Assembly: GCA_049322715.1 (NCBI GenBank)
Contig: JBMOQP010000010.1
Coordinates: 62,001 to 126,000, forward strand
Reading direction: 5' to 3'
DNA: 64,000 nt
Origin: Thiofaba sp049322715
GTDB taxonomy: Bacteria > Pseudomonadota > Gammaproteobacteria > Halothiobacillales > Halothiobacillaceae
The notes under the pieces are model-generated. The model was given only the letters and a program-made list of their open reading frames with translations, searched no databases and was not told where the DNA came from. Below, piece after piece: positions 34,797-44,351 of the stretch. Made by a program: the position numbers and the translations under genes. Each line of letters begins with the position of its first letter. Position 1 is the first letter of the stretch.

Positions 34797-37049
34797 ATGA
34801 GATTCCGCTTCCCCATCGTCATCATCGACGAAGACTTCCGCTCCGAGAACGCGAGCGGTTTCGGCATTCGCGCCCTGGCCAAGGCCATCGAGGAGGAAGG
34901 CGTCGAGGTCATGGGCGTCACCAGCTACGGCGACCTGTCGACCTTCGCCCAGCAGCAGAGCCGCGCCTCGGCCTTCATCCTCTCGATCGACGACGAGGAG
35001 TTCAACTCCGGCAACCCGGAGGAAGAGCTGCATGTGGTGCGCCAGCTGCGCTCCTTCGTCGAGGAGATCCGTTTCCGCAATGCGGACATCCCGATTTTCC
35101 TCTACGGGGAGACGCGCACCTCCAGCCACATTCCGAACGACGTGCTCAAGGAACTGCACGGCTTCATCCACATGTTCGAGGACACACCGGAATTCGTCGC
35201 GCGCCACATCATCCGCGAGTCGAAGGCCTACCTCGACACCCTGGCCCCGCCCTTCTTCCGCGCCCTGACCGGCTATGCGGCCGATGGCTCCTACTCCTGG
35301 CACTGCCCCGGCCACTCCGGCGGCGTGGCCTTCCTGAAGAGCCCGGTGGGCCAGATGTTCCACCAGTTCTTCGGCGAGAACCTGCTGCGCGCCGACGTGT
35401 GCAACGCGGTCGAGGAACTCGGCCAGCTGCTCGACCACACCGGCCCGGTGGCCGCCTCCGAGCGCAACGCCGCACGCATCTTCCACGCCGACCACCTGTA
35501 CTTCGTCACCAACGGCACCAGCACCTCCAACAAGATGGTCTGGCACAGCGTGGTCTCGCCGGGCGACATCGTGGTGGTTGACCGCAACTGCCACAAGTCG
35601 ATCCTGCACGCGATCATCATGACCGGCGCGATACCGGTGTTCCTCACCCCGACACGCAACCATTTCGGCATCATCGGTCCGATCCCGCTGGAGGAGTTCA
35701 AGCCGGAGAACATCCAGAAGAAGATCGAGGCGCACCCGTTCGCGCGCCATGTAGAGAACAAGAAGCCGCGCATCCTGACCATCACCCAGTCCACCTACGA
35801 CGGCGTGGTGTACAACGTCGAAGCCATCAAGGAGTTGCTGGACGGCCATATCGACACCCTGCACTTCGACGAGGCCTGGCTGCCGCACGCCGCCTTCCAC
35901 GAGTTCTACGGCGACTACCACGCCATCGGCGAGGGGCGACCGCGCTGCCGCGAGTCGCTGGTGTACTCCACCCAGTCCACCCACAAGCTGCTGGCCGGCC
36001 TGTCGCAGGCCTCGCAGATCCTGGTGCAGGACTGCGAGCAGCAGAAGTTCGACCGCGATGTGTTCAACGAATCCTACCTGATGCACTCATCCACTTCTCC
36101 GCAGTACGCGATCATCGCCTCCTGCGACGTGGCGGCGGCGATGATGGAACCGCCGGGCGGCACCGCGCTGGTCGATGAGTCCCTGACCGAGGCGCTGAAT
36201 TTCCGCCGCGCCATGCGCAAGGTGGACGAGGAGTGGGGCAGCGACTGGTGGTTCAAGGTCTGGGGCCCGGATCACCTCCCAGAGGAGGGACTCGGCCGGC
36301 GCGAGGACTGGATGATCAAGCAGGGCGACCGCTGGCACGGCTTCGGCCCCCTTGCGGAAGGCTTCAACATGCTCGATCCGATCAAGGCCACCGTAATCAC
36401 CCCGGGGCTCGACGTGGACGGTGACTTCGCCGACTGGGGCATCCCGGCCGGCATCGTCACCAAGTACCTGGCCGAGCACGGCGTGGTGGTGGAGAAGACC
36501 GGCCTGTACAGCTTCTTCATCATGTTCACCATCGGCATCACCAAGGGCCGCTGGAACACCCTGGTCACCGCCCTGCAGCAGTTCAAGGACGACTACGACA
36601 AGAACCAGCCGCTGTGGCGCATCCTGCCCGAGTTTGTCGCCAAGCACCCGGTGTACGAGCGCATGGGCCTCAAGGATCTGTGCCGCAAGCTGCACGACAT
36701 GTACAAGCAATACGATGTCGCGCGCCTGACCACCGAAATGTACCTGTCCGACATGGTGCCCGCCATGCGTCCGGCCGACGCCTGGGCCAAGATGGCACAT
36801 CGAGAGATCGAGCGTGTACCGATCGACCAGCTGGAAGGCCGCATCACCGCGAGCCTGGTCACCCCCTACCCGCCTGGCATCCCGCTGCTGATTCCGGGCG
36901 AGCGCTTCAACAAGACGATCGTCGATTACCTGAAGTTCGCGCGCGAGTTCAACCGCCAGCTTCCGGGTTTCGAGACCGACATCCACGGCCTCGTGGCGGA
37001 AGAGGTGGACGGACAGATCGTCTACCACATCGACTGCGTGAAGGATTGA
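34797..37049 (+). CDS. Orn/Lys/Arg decarboxylase (AdiA/LdcC-type, PLP fold type I)
   Basis: The 750-residue protein has an N-terminal wing (response-regulator-like) domain (PIVIIDEDFRSENASGFGIR), then the PLP core with HCPGHSGGVAFLKSPVG, FVTNGTSTSNKMVWHS, HFDEAWLPHAAFHEFYG and the PLP-Lys motif STQSTHKLLAGLSQAS, and a C-terminal domain. It converts a basic amino acid to a polyamine or agmatine. Substrate specificity cannot be settled from motifs. Length suits biodegradative enzymes (AdiA 755). A terminator-like hairpin precedes its ribosome site (AAGGG). Confidence 0.9.
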   Translation: MRFRFPIVIIDEDFRSENASGFGIRALAKAIEEEGVEVMGVTSYGDLSTFAQQQSRASAFILSIDDEEFNSGNPEEELHVVRQLRSFVEEIRFRNADIPIFLYGETRTSSHIPNDVLKELHGFIHMFEDTPEFVARHIIRESKAYLDTLAPPFFRALTGYAADGSYSWHCPGHSGGVAFLKSPVGQMFHQFFGENLLRADVCNAVEELGQLLDHTGPVAASERNAARIFHADHLYFVTNGTSTSNKMVWHSVVSPGDIVVVDRNCHKSILHAIIMTGAIPVFLTPTRNHFGIIGPIPLEEFKPENIQKKIEAHPFARHVENKKPRILTITQSTYDGVVYNVEAIKELLDGHIDTLHFDEAWLPHAAFHEFYGDYHAIGEGRPRCRESLVYSTQSTHKLLAGLSQASQILVQDCEQQKFDRDVFNESYLMHSSTSPQYAIIASCDVAAAMMEPPGGTALVDESLTEALNFRRAMRKVDEEWGSDWWFKVWGPDHLPEEGLGRREDWMIKQGDRWHGFGPLAEGFNMLDPIKATVITPGLDVDGDFADWGIPAGIVTKYLAEHGVVVEKTGLYSFFIMFTIGITKGRWNTLVTALQQFKDDYDKNQPLWRILPEFVAKHPVYERMGLKDLCRKLHDMYKQYDVARLTTEMYLSDMVPAMRPADAWAKMAHREIERVPIDQLEGRITASLVTPYPPGIPLLIPGERFNKTIVDYLKFAREFNRQLPGFETDIHGLVAEEVDGQIVYHIDCVKD

Positions 37050-37053
37050 GAAA

Positions 37054-37080
37054 GGGGGCGCGAGCCCCCCCCTTCTCTTT
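37054..37080 (+). terminator. GC hairpin after the decarboxylase
   Basis: GGGGGC / GCCCCC with loop GCGA starts 5 bp after the stop, followed by a weak pyrimidine tract CCCTTCTCTTT. It probably assists the stronger terminator downstream. Confidence 0.5.
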
Positions 37081-37113
37081 AAGCTGCCGGCTGGCCCCCG
37101 GAACACGGGCAAT

Positions 37114-37140
37114 AAAAAAGGAGGCCTTGGCCTCCTTTTT
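37114..37140. terminator. Bidirectional terminator between decarboxylase and atpC
   Basis: AAGGAGGCC / GGCCTCCTT is flanked by A- and T-tracts on both sides, so it can end transcription of the decarboxylase (plus) and the atp operon (minus). The atpC stop is 21 bp away. Confidence 0.9.
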
Positions 37141-37160
37141 CAATGGTCACCCGTCACGGG

Positions 37161-37607
37161 TCACTGCGAGGTGTTGCTCCGCACGCCACGGATCTCGCGG
37201 ATCCAGCGCAGACGCTCGGCGCCCTCGATCAGCTCGTTCTGCAGGCGGAAGTAGTCCACCTCGGCGCCCTCGGCGATGGCACCCTTGCTCTCGAGGGCCT
37301 TGAGGCGGGACTCCTCGGCGGCGAGCTCGACGGCACGGGCATCCTCTTCACGCAGGGCGCTATCCGCGAGGATGGTGATCTTGAGGGGTTGCACCTCGAT
37401 CACACCACCGGAGACGTAGTAGTGGCTGGTATTGCCCTTCTCGTCGGTCACGCGGACTTCACCCGGCTTGAGGGTTGCCAGGAGCTGCGTGTGGCGCGGG
37501 GTGATGCCGAGCTCGCCCATTGTGGTGGGGGCGACCACGAAGGTCGCCTGGCCACTCAGGATGGGCTTGTCGGCGCTCACGATGTCCACATGGATGGTCA
37601 TGGCCAT
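37161..37607 (-). CDS. atpC: ATP synthase epsilon subunit
   Basis: The 148-residue subunit has the N-terminal beta-sandwich (VDIVSADKPILSGQATFVVAPTTMGELGI) and the regulatory C-terminal helices (AVELAAEESRLKALESKGA). It couples F1 to the c-ring and inhibits hydrolysis. Last gene of the atp operon, 13 bp after atpD. Confidence 0.96.
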   Translation of the reverse strand: MAMTIHVDIVSADKPILSGQATFVVAPTTMGELGITPRHTQLLATLKPGEVRVTDEKGNTSHYYVSGGVIEVQPLKITILADSALREEDARAVELAAEESRLKALESKGAIAEGAEVDYFRLQNELIEGAERLRWIREIRGVRSNTSQ

Positions 37608-37620
37608 GACAGCCTCCTAA

Positions 37621-39006
37621 TTACTTGGCGGCGATCTTGGCGGCCTTCTCAACCGCTTCGTCGATGCCACCGACCATGTAGAACGCCTGCTCGGGCAGGT
37701 GGTCGTACTCGCCTTCCAGCAGGCCCTTGAAGCCGCGCAGGGTTTCCTTCAGGGAAACGAAGCGGCCCGGGGCGCCAGTGAACACCTCGGCCACGAAGAA
37801 CGGCTGCGACATGAAGCGCTGGATCTTGCGCGCACGGGCCACGACCAGCTTGTCCTCTTCGGACAGCTCGTCCATGCCCAGGATCGCGATGATGTCCTTG
37901 AGCTCCTTGTAGCGCTGCAGGGTCTTCTGCACGCCACGGGCGATGCCGTAGTGCTCGTCGCCCACGACCTGGGGGTCGAGCTGGCGGCTGGTGGAGTCCA
38001 GCGGATCGATCGCCGGGTAGATACCCAGGGCGGCAATGTCACGGGACAGAACCACGGTCGCGTCCAGGTGCGAGAAGGTGGTCGCGGGGGACGGGTCGGT
38101 CAGGTCGTCCGCCGGAACGTACACGGCCTGCACGGAGGTGATGGAGCCGGTCTTGGTGGAGGTGATGCGCTCCTGCAGGACGCCCATCTCTTCCGCCAGG
38201 GTCGGCTGGTAACCCACCGCGGACGGCATGCGGCCGAGCAGTGCGGATACTTCGGTACCGGCCAGGGTGTAACGGTAGATGTTGTCAATGAACATCAGCA
38301 CGTCACGGCCTTCGTCACGGAAGTACTCGGCCATGGTCAGACCGGTCAGCGCGACGCGCAGACGGTTACCGGGCGGCTCGTTCATCTGGCCGTAGACCAG
38401 GGCGACCTTGTCCAGTACGCCGCCTTCGCTCATCTCGTGGTAGAAGTCGTTGCCCTCACGGGTACGCTCACCCACGCCGGCGAATACGGAGTAGCCGCTG
38501 TGCTCGACCGCGATGTTGCGGATGAGCTCCATCATGTTCACGGTCTTGCCCACGCCGGCGCCGCCGAACAGGCCGACCTTGCCGCCCTTGGCGAACGGAA
38601 CCAGCAGGTCGATCACCTTGATGCCGGTCTCGAGCAGGGCAGTGCTGGAGGACTGCTCGTCGAATGCCGGCGGCTTGCGGTGAATGACGTTGCGATCTTC
38701 GGTGGCGATCGGACCGGCGTGGTCGATCGGCTCGCCCAGCACGTCCATGATGCGACCCAGGGTGGCCTTGCCCACCGGCACGGAGATCGGTGCGCCGGTG
38801 TTGGTCACGGCCAGGCCGCGACGCAGGCCTTCGGAAGCGCCGAGGGCGATGGTACGCACCACGCCGTCGCCGATCTGCTGCTGAACTTCGAGGGTCAGAC
38901 CGGTGCTGTCGACCTTCAGTGCATCGTAAACCTTCGGCACGGAATCACGCGGAAATTCCACGTCGATTACCGCACCGATGATTTCGCGAATCTTGCCAGA
39001 ACTCAT
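37621..39006 (-). CDS. atpD: ATP synthase beta subunit
   Basis: The 461-residue catalytic subunit has Walker A GGAGVGKTVNMMELI, the catalytic Glu in GVGERTREGNDFYHEM, Walker B VLMFIDNIYR and the DELSEED loop (here DELSEED exactly, about residue 380). It forms the nucleotide sites of F1. Spacing to atpG is 38 bp. Confidence 0.98.
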   Translation of the reverse strand: MSSGKIREIIGAVIDVEFPRDSVPKVYDALKVDSTGLTLEVQQQIGDGVVRTIALGASEGLRRGLAVTNTGAPISVPVGKATLGRIMDVLGEPIDHAGPIATEDRNVIHRKPPAFDEQSSSTALLETGIKVIDLLVPFAKGGKVGLFGGAGVGKTVNMMELIRNIAVEHSGYSVFAGVGERTREGNDFYHEMSEGGVLDKVALVYGQMNEPPGNRLRVALTGLTMAEYFRDEGRDVLMFIDNIYRYTLAGTEVSALLGRMPSAVGYQPTLAEEMGVLQERITSTKTGSITSVQAVYVPADDLTDPSPATTFSHLDATVVLSRDIAALGIYPAIDPLDSTSRQLDPQVVGDEHYGIARGVQKTLQRYKELKDIIAILGMDELSEEDKLVVARARKIQRFMSQPFFVAEVFTGAPGRFVSLKETLRGFKGLLEGEYDHLPEQAFYMVGGIDEAVEKAAKIAAK

Positions 39007-39044
39007 GTTCGGTTCCTCATCATCAATACGTAAGAATTCAAGCC

Positions 39045-39908
39045 TTAGCCGACCGCAGCCGCGCCACCGACAATTTCCGCGATCTCTTGGGTGATCGCTG
39101 CCTGACGAGCCTTGTTGTACTTCAGCTTCAGGTCGCGGATCAGCCCGCCCGCGTTGTCGGACGCGTTCTTCATGGCGATGCGGCGTGCAGACATTTCACA
39201 GGCCACGTTCTCGATGGTCGCCTGGTGAACGCTGGCAGCGACATAACGCTTGAGCAGCAGATCCAGGACGTCCTTCGACTCGGGCTCGTAGATGTAGTCC
39301 CAGCGATGCTGCAGTTCGGGCAGGTCCACCGGCATGAGCGGCAGGATGCGCTCGACGAGCGGCTTCTGGGTCATGCTGTTGACGAAGTCGTTGCGCGCGA
39401 CCCAGATCTCGTCCAGGTTGCCCGCCTCGTAGGCGTCGAGCATGACCTTGACCGCCCCCTGCACCCTCACGAACTTCGGGCGATCGCCCAGGCCCGTGAT
39501 CTCGGCCACCGGGTTGAAGGCCCCGCGCTTGACGAAGGCCACACCCTTGCTGCCGATGGCGCAGACATCGATCTCGATGTTCTTGTCCGCCCAGCCCTGC
39601 ATGGTCCTGAGGGCCTGCCTGAACAGGTTCACGTTCAGGCCGCCGCAAAGACCACGGTCGGTGGTTACCAGGATCATCCCCACACGCTTGACCGGACGCT
39701 CCACCATGAACGGGTGGCGGTATTCCGGATGGGCGTTGCTGAGATTGGCGATCACGTCCTTGACCTTCTGCAGGTAAGGACGGGTCGCCTCCATGTTTTC
39801 CTGGGCCTTGCGCATCTTGCTCGCCGCGACCATTTCCATGGCCTTGGTGATCTTACGCGTGTTTTGAACGCTCTTGATCTGCGTACGGATTTCTTTAGCG
39901 CCGGCCAT
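39045..39908 (-). CDS. atpG: ATP synthase gamma subunit
   Basis: The 287-residue rotor shaft has the N-terminal helix (IRTQIKSVQNTRKITKAMEMVAASKMRKAQ), the Rossmann-like centre (ILVTTDRGLCGGLNVNLF) and the C-terminal helix (MKNASDNAGGLIRDLKLKYNKARQAAITQEI). Length is standard. Confidence 0.98.
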   Translation of the reverse strand: MAGAKEIRTQIKSVQNTRKITKAMEMVAASKMRKAQENMEATRPYLQKVKDVIANLSNAHPEYRHPFMVERPVKRVGMILVTTDRGLCGGLNVNLFRQALRTMQGWADKNIEIDVCAIGSKGVAFVKRGAFNPVAEITGLGDRPKFVRVQGAVKVMLDAYEAGNLDEIWVARNDFVNSMTQKPLVERILPLMPVDLPELQHRWDYIYEPESKDVLDLLLKRYVAASVHQATIENVACEMSARRIAMKNASDNAGGLIRDLKLKYNKARQAAITQEIAEIVGGAAAVG

Positions 39909-39922
39909 GACAGTCGCCTCTC

Positions 39923-41461
39923 TTACCAGACACCGTTGGCTTTGAAGGCCTCGAGGGTCTTCTTCAGGCCAGCGGAGATGTCGTCGTTGAGGTTACCGTC
40001 ATTGCCGATCGCATCCATCATGTCCTTCGCGTTGCTGTGCGCGTAGGCGTGCAGCGCGGACTCGAAGGAACCGATTTTCTCGACCGGTACGTCGTCCAGG
40101 TAGCCCTCGTTGGCGGCGAACAGCGAGAGGGCCATTTCACCAACCGACAGCGGCTTGTACTGGGCCTGCTTCATCAGCTCGGTGACGCGCTTGCCGCGCT
40201 CGAGCTGACGGCGGGTGGCCTCGTCCAGGTCGGAAGCGAACTGCGAGAACGCAGCCAGCTCGCGGTACTGGGCCAGGTCGGTACGGATACCGCCGGAGAA
40301 CTTCTTGATGATCTTGGTCTGCGCGGCGCCACCAACGCGGGATACGGAAATACCCGGGTTGATTGCAGGACGCAGGCCCGCGTTGAACAGATCGGTCTCG
40401 AGGAAGATCTGGCCGTCGGTGATGGAGATCACGTTGGTCGGAACGAACGCGGAAACGTCACCACCCTGGGTCTCGATGATCGGCAGCGCGGTCAGTGAGC
40501 CAGTCTTGCCCTTCACTTCGCCGTTGGTGAACTTCTCGACGTAGTCGGCGTTCACGCGGGAGGCGCGCTCCAGCAGGCGGCTGTGCAGGTAGAAGACGTC
40601 ACCCGGATAGGCTTCACGGCCCGGCGGACGGCGCAGCAGCAGGGAGATCTGACGGTAGGCCCAGGCCTGCTTGGTCAGGTCGTCGTACACGATGAGCGCG
40701 TCCATGCCGCGGTCGCGGAAGTACTCGCCCATGGTGCAGCCGGCGTAGGCGGCCAGGTACTGCATGGAGGCCGGGTCGGAGGCGCCGGCGGCAACGACGA
40801 TGGTGTACTCCATCGCGCCGTGCTCTTCCAGCTTGCGCACGATGTTGGCGATGGTGGAGGCCTTCTGGCCGATCGCAACATAGACGCAGTAAACGCCCTT
40901 GCCTTTCTGGTTGATGATGGTGTCGATGGCGACAGCGGTCTTGCCGGTCTGACGGTCACCGATGATCAGCTCGCGCTGGCCACGGCCGATGGGCACCATG
41001 GCGTCCAGCGCCTTGATACCGGTCAGGAGCGGCTGGTCGACGGACTTGCGATCGATCACGCCCGGGGCGATGACTTCGATCGGAGCGGTCAGCTTGGCGC
41101 CCAGCTCGCCCTTGCCGTCCACCGGACGACCCAGGGTGTCGACTACGCGGCCGAGCAGTTCCTTGCCGATGGGCACTTCCAGGATGCGGCCGGTGCACTT
41201 GACCTGGTCGCCTTCCTTCAGGTGGCCGTAAGCGCCCAGAACGATCGCGCCGACGCTGTCGCTCTCGAGGTTCATCGCCACACCGAAGGTGTTGCCCGGG
41301 AACTCGATCATCTCACCGAGCATGACGTCGGTCAGACCGTGGATACGCACGATACCGTCGCTGACGCTGACAATGGTGCCAACGGTGCGGGCATCCGCAC
41401 CGACTTCGAAACTTTCAATCCGCTGTTTGATCAGGGAACTGATTTCAGAAGGATTAATCAT
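39923..41461 (-). CDS. atpA: ATP synthase alpha subunit
   Basis: The 512-residue subunit has P-loop GDRQTGKTAVAIDTI, the visual arginine-finger region PAINPGISVSRVGGAAQ and an N-terminal INPSEISSLIKQRIE. It alternates with beta in the F1 hexamer. It is 12 bp downstream of atpH. Confidence 0.98.
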   Translation of the reverse strand: MINPSEISSLIKQRIESFEVGADARTVGTIVSVSDGIVRIHGLTDVMLGEMIEFPGNTFGVAMNLESDSVGAIVLGAYGHLKEGDQVKCTGRILEVPIGKELLGRVVDTLGRPVDGKGELGAKLTAPIEVIAPGVIDRKSVDQPLLTGIKALDAMVPIGRGQRELIIGDRQTGKTAVAIDTIINQKGKGVYCVYVAIGQKASTIANIVRKLEEHGAMEYTIVVAAGASDPASMQYLAAYAGCTMGEYFRDRGMDALIVYDDLTKQAWAYRQISLLLRRPPGREAYPGDVFYLHSRLLERASRVNADYVEKFTNGEVKGKTGSLTALPIIETQGGDVSAFVPTNVISITDGQIFLETDLFNAGLRPAINPGISVSRVGGAAQTKIIKKFSGGIRTDLAQYRELAAFSQFASDLDEATRRQLERGKRVTELMKQAQYKPLSVGEMALSLFAANEGYLDDVPVEKIGSFESALHAYAHSNAKDMMDAIGNDGNLNDDISAGLKKTLEAFKANGVW

Positions 41462-41473
41462 GAAAATAACTCC

Positions 41474-42010
41474 TTAGCGGACCACGGCGTTCGCCAGGCC
41501 CTGCAGGCGACCCCGCATTGAACCGTCGATGACCAGATCCCCGGCGTACACGATGGCGCCGCCGATCAGGGATTCGTCAATTTCATTGGCCAGGGTGATG
41601 ACCTTGCCCAGACGCTTGCCGAGGGCTTCGACGAGCTTGGCCTGCTCGTCGGCACTCAGCGGCTTGGCGGAAACCACACGCACGTCCATCCGGCCCTCTT
41701 CGGCGCGACGGAGTTCCTCGAATTCCACCGCGATCAGCGGCAGAAGGGCGAGGCGCGCATTCTCGCCCAGCAGGCGCACGAGGTTTTCACCCTCGGCGCT
41801 GAGGCGACCCTGCGCGACGTTGAGCATGAGTTCCGCCAGCTTGTCGCGACCGATGGCCGGAGAGGCGATCATGCGCCCCATGTCGGCATCGTTGGCGACC
41901 GCCGCCAGGAAGGCCAGCATCTCGGACCACTTGGCCTGCTGACCCTGTGCCTGGGCCACCTCGAAGGCGGCACGGGCATAGGCGCGGGCGGCTTTTGCGA
42001 TCTCGGACAT
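41474..42010 (-). CDS. atpH: ATP synthase delta subunit
   Basis: The 178-residue subunit links F1 to the peripheral stalk. It has the N-terminal helical bundle (KAARAYARAAFEVAQAQGQ) and the C-terminal motif VITLANEIDESLIGGAIVYA, then DGSMRGRLQGLANAVV, typical of AtpH. Confidence 0.97.
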   Translation of the reverse strand: MSEIAKAARAYARAAFEVAQAQGQQAKWSEMLAFLAAVANDADMGRMIASPAIGRDKLAELMLNVAQGRLSAEGENLVRLLGENARLALLPLIAVEFEELRRAEEGRMDVRVVSAKPLSADEQAKLVEALGKRLGKVITLANEIDESLIGGAIVYAGDLVIDGSMRGRLQGLANAVVR

Positions 42011-42019
42011 GGTGCCCCC

Positions 42020-42490
42020 TTAGACGCGGGCCACGAGGTCGGCAAGCGACGCTTCGTGTGCCTTGGCGTCCACTTCGCGCTTCAGGATGCGCTCGGCGCC
42101 GGCTACCGCAAGCACGGCAACCTGCTTTCCGAGCTCCTGCTTGGCGCGCTCGACTTCGCGGTCGATCTCGGCCTGCGCACCGGACAGGATGCGGTCGGCC
42201 TCGGCCTTGGCGTTGTTGCGGGCTTCGTCAATGATCTCGTTGCTGCGGCCATTGGCCTGGGCCAGCATCTCGGTCGCCTTCTCTTTGGCTTCCTTGATGA
42301 TCTGGACCGCGCGCTCCTCGGCCAGCTTGAGCTCGTGCTTGCCGCGCTCGGAAGCGGACAGGCCGTCGGCGATGCGCTGACGGCGTGCTTCCATCATGGC
42401 GGACAGCGGGGCCCACAGGAATTTGTTCACCAGCCAGATCATCGCCACGAAGGCGATCATCTGGGCAATCAGGGTGACCGTAATGTTCAC
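42020..42490 (-). CDS. atpF: ATP synthase b subunit
   Basis: The 156-residue subunit has one N-terminal transmembrane helix (ITVTLIAQMIAFVAMIWLVN) and a long Ala/Glu/Lys coiled coil to the C-terminus, forming the peripheral stalk. It lies between atpE and atpH. Confidence 0.97.
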   Translation of the reverse strand: MNITVTLIAQMIAFVAMIWLVNKFLWAPLSAMMEARRQRIADGLSASERGKHELKLAEERAVQIIKEAKEKATEMLAQANGRSNEIIDEARNNAKAEADRILSGAQAEIDREVERAKQELGKQVAVLAVAGAERILKREVDAKAHEASLADLVARV

Positions 42491-42566
42491 GGTTGCCTAC
42501 CTCTTTAGGGGACACAGGAAAACCGCGTGCGGACACCAGGGCCCGCACGCCGGGATTCACCGTGTC

Positions 42567-42860
42567 TTAGCCGCCGACTGCCTGGATGGCGGCCTGCAGG
42601 GCGCCCACGAACGGGTTGGCGAACAGGAACCACATGGCGAATGCCAGGATGATGAACGGGAAGGATTCCATCAGACCGGCGAAGATGAACATGTTGACCA
42701 TCAGCTGCGGACGCATTTCCGGCTGACGAGCAATACCTTCGAGGGTCTTGGAGCAGATCAGGCCCCAGCCAATGGCCGAGCCCAGGCCGGCAGCGGCAAG
42801 AATCACGCCCACGCCTACGGCAGTGTAGGCATAAATCATCGCGATCATGTCAGCGTTCAT
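42567..42860 (-). CDS. atpE: ATP synthase c subunit
   Basis: The 97-residue proteolipid forms two helices joined by the loop ARQPEMRPQL. The ion-carrying carboxylate is Glu in FAGLMESFPFI. In helix 1 the position of the Na+-coordinating Gln of Na+ synthases is Trp (GSAIGWGLI), so proton coupling is expected. The N-terminal MNADMIAMIYAYTAVGVG is typical for proteobacteria. Confidence 0.96.
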   Translation of the reverse strand: MNADMIAMIYAYTAVGVGVILAAAGLGSAIGWGLICSKTLEGIARQPEMRPQLMVNMFIFAGLMESFPFIILAFAMWFLFANPFVGALQAAIQAVGG

Positions 42861-42924
42861 CGTCGGTTCTCCTTACGGATTTTGTTTAAGGTGAAGGGTT
42901 GAGAAGGTGGTTGTCATCAGCGAC

Positions 42925-43770
42925 TCAGTGGTCATCTTCGGAGGCGTGCGCCATGCCCAGGTAGACGATGGTCAGCACCATGAAGATGAAGGCCTGCAGC
43001 GTGATGATGAGGATGTGGAACAGCAGCCACCCCAGATCAAGCACAACCTGCAGCGGGAACCAGATCAGCAGGGCCGCGCCGATCGTCGCCGCGCCGGACA
43101 GCAGGGCGATGAGCAGGAACACCAGCTCGCCGGCGAACATGTTGCCGAAGAGACGGAGGCCAAGGCTGAGGGGCTTGGCCAGTTCCTCGATGGCGGTCAT
43201 CACGACGTTGACCGGCACCAGGAACTTGCCGAAGGGGTGGAACAGGAACATCTTGGCATAGCCGACGACGCCCTTGACCTTGATGTTGTAGTAGACGGTC
43301 AGCAGGAACACGACGCCCGCCATGGCGAGGGTGGTGTTGATGTCGGTGGTCGGCACGACCTTGAAGTACTCGAGGCCGGCGCCGTGCAGGATGGCCGGGA
43401 TCAGGTCGACCGGGATCAGGTCCATGAAGTTCATCAGCCACACCCAGACCAGCACGGTCAGGGCGAGCGGGGCGATCAGCTTGTTGTCCTTGCCGCCAAA
43501 AGAGTCCTTGACCTGCTTGTCGACGAAATCCAGAACCATCTCGACGAAGTTCTGGAAGCCACTCGGCGCCCCCACCTGGAGGCTGCGGCCAACACGCATG
43601 GCCGCAAACACGATCAGGGCGCCCAGCATGACGCTGACGACCAGGGTATCGAGATTGAGGGTCCAGAAACCCTCGCCGACCGACCAGTTGGTAAGGTGGT
43701 GCTGAATGTACTCGACGGACCCGCCGCCCGAGTTCTCCGCTGCGCTCACGGTTGTACTCCCCAAATCCAA
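42925..43770 (-). CDS. atpB: ATP synthase a subunit
   Basis: The 281-residue membrane subunit provides the proton half-channels. The essential Arg is in KPLSLGLRLFGNMFAGE. Family motifs MDLIPVDLIPAI and NTTLAMAGVVFLL are present. The N-terminus (ENSGGGSVEYIQHHLTNW) matches gamma- and betaproteobacterial forms. Confidence 0.97.
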   Translation of the reverse strand: MDLGSTTVSAAENSGGGSVEYIQHHLTNWSVGEGFWTLNLDTLVVSVMLGALIVFAAMRVGRSLQVGAPSGFQNFVEMVLDFVDKQVKDSFGGKDNKLIAPLALTVLVWVWLMNFMDLIPVDLIPAILHGAGLEYFKVVPTTDINTTLAMAGVVFLLTVYYNIKVKGVVGYAKMFLFHPFGKFLVPVNVVMTAIEELAKPLSLGLRLFGNMFAGELVFLLIALLSGAATIGAALLIWFPLQVVLDLGWLLFHILIITLQAFIFMVLTIVYLGMAHASEDDH

Positions 43771-43783
43771 TGCTTCAAGAAAA

Positions 43784-44152
43784 CTAGCGCCGCGCGACAG
43801 CGAGGAACCCCAGCTGCGCGAGCACGAAACCTGCGAACAGGGGCAGCGCCGGCAGCTTCAGCAACCCCATCCCGATGCCAAGCAGGCCGATGAGGAGCAG
43901 GAAACGCACGACCGCGCCCACGTACAAAACGAACATGCTGCCCTTCGGATCACTGATGGCGCGCTGTTCGGCCTTGCGAACCCCGCGCTTGTGCAGCCAG
44001 GCAAGCAGCATGCTGACGAGCCCGCCGTACACCACGGCAACCCCGTCGAAATAATGTCCGAGCGCCCCCCAGATCATCGCCAGGACCGCGGTGGCGATCA
44101 GCTGACCCAGCATCAGCCGGCGGGCGAGAAGCTCAACCCTGGTCCCGGGCAC
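43784..44152 (-). CDS. atpI: ATP synthase assembly protein I
   Basis: The 122-residue hydrophobic protein has about four transmembrane segments (LMLGQLIATAVLAMIWGALG, then VVYGGLVSMLLAWLHKRG) and fits the AtpI family, which assists c-ring assembly. Its start lies inside the 3' end of the upstream small gene (20-bp overlap) and it is 13 bp before atpB. Confidence 0.85.
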   Translation of the reverse strand: MPGTRVELLARRLMLGQLIATAVLAMIWGALGHYFDGVAVVYGGLVSMLLAWLHKRGVRKAEQRAISDPKGSMFVLYVGAVVRFLLLIGLLGIGMGLLKLPALPLFAGFVLAQLGFLAVARR

Positions 44153-44351
44153 GATCCTGCATCCTCAGCAGCTGGTGGGCCTTCTGGAAGCCACCGATCA
44201 ACCCCAGCCCCCCGATGATCAGCATGAACAGGGGCCTCGTGTCGAGCCAGCCATCGACCAGATATCCGATGATGAAGCCGGAGGCGATCATCGATACGAA
44301 CATGTTTCCGGCACCGATGAGCGGCAGGCCCATGGAGGGGGACTTACTCAT
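44133..44351 (-). CDS. AtpZ/AtpI-like small membrane protein
   Basis: The 72-residue protein has two hydrophobic helices (GNMFVSMIASGFIIGYLVDG and FMLIIGGLGLIGGFQKAHQLL), a pattern of the AtpZ/putative F0F1-ATPase subunit family that pairs with AtpI. Its ATG overlaps the tesA stop (ATGA), so it is the first gene of the atp operon and adjoins tesA directly. Proposed roles in Mg2+ or c-ring assembly come from homologues. Confidence 0.75.
   Translation of the reverse strand: MSKSPSMGLPLIGAGNMFVSMIASGFIIGYLVDGWLDTRPLFMLIIGGLGLIGGFQKAHQLLRMQDRARDQG

Noticed and set aside
42567..42860. Sodium-coupled ATP synthase suggested by the Glu-Ser pair in the c subunit
   Set aside because: The helix 1 Gln needed for Na+ coordination is replaced by Trp, so proton coupling is more likely.
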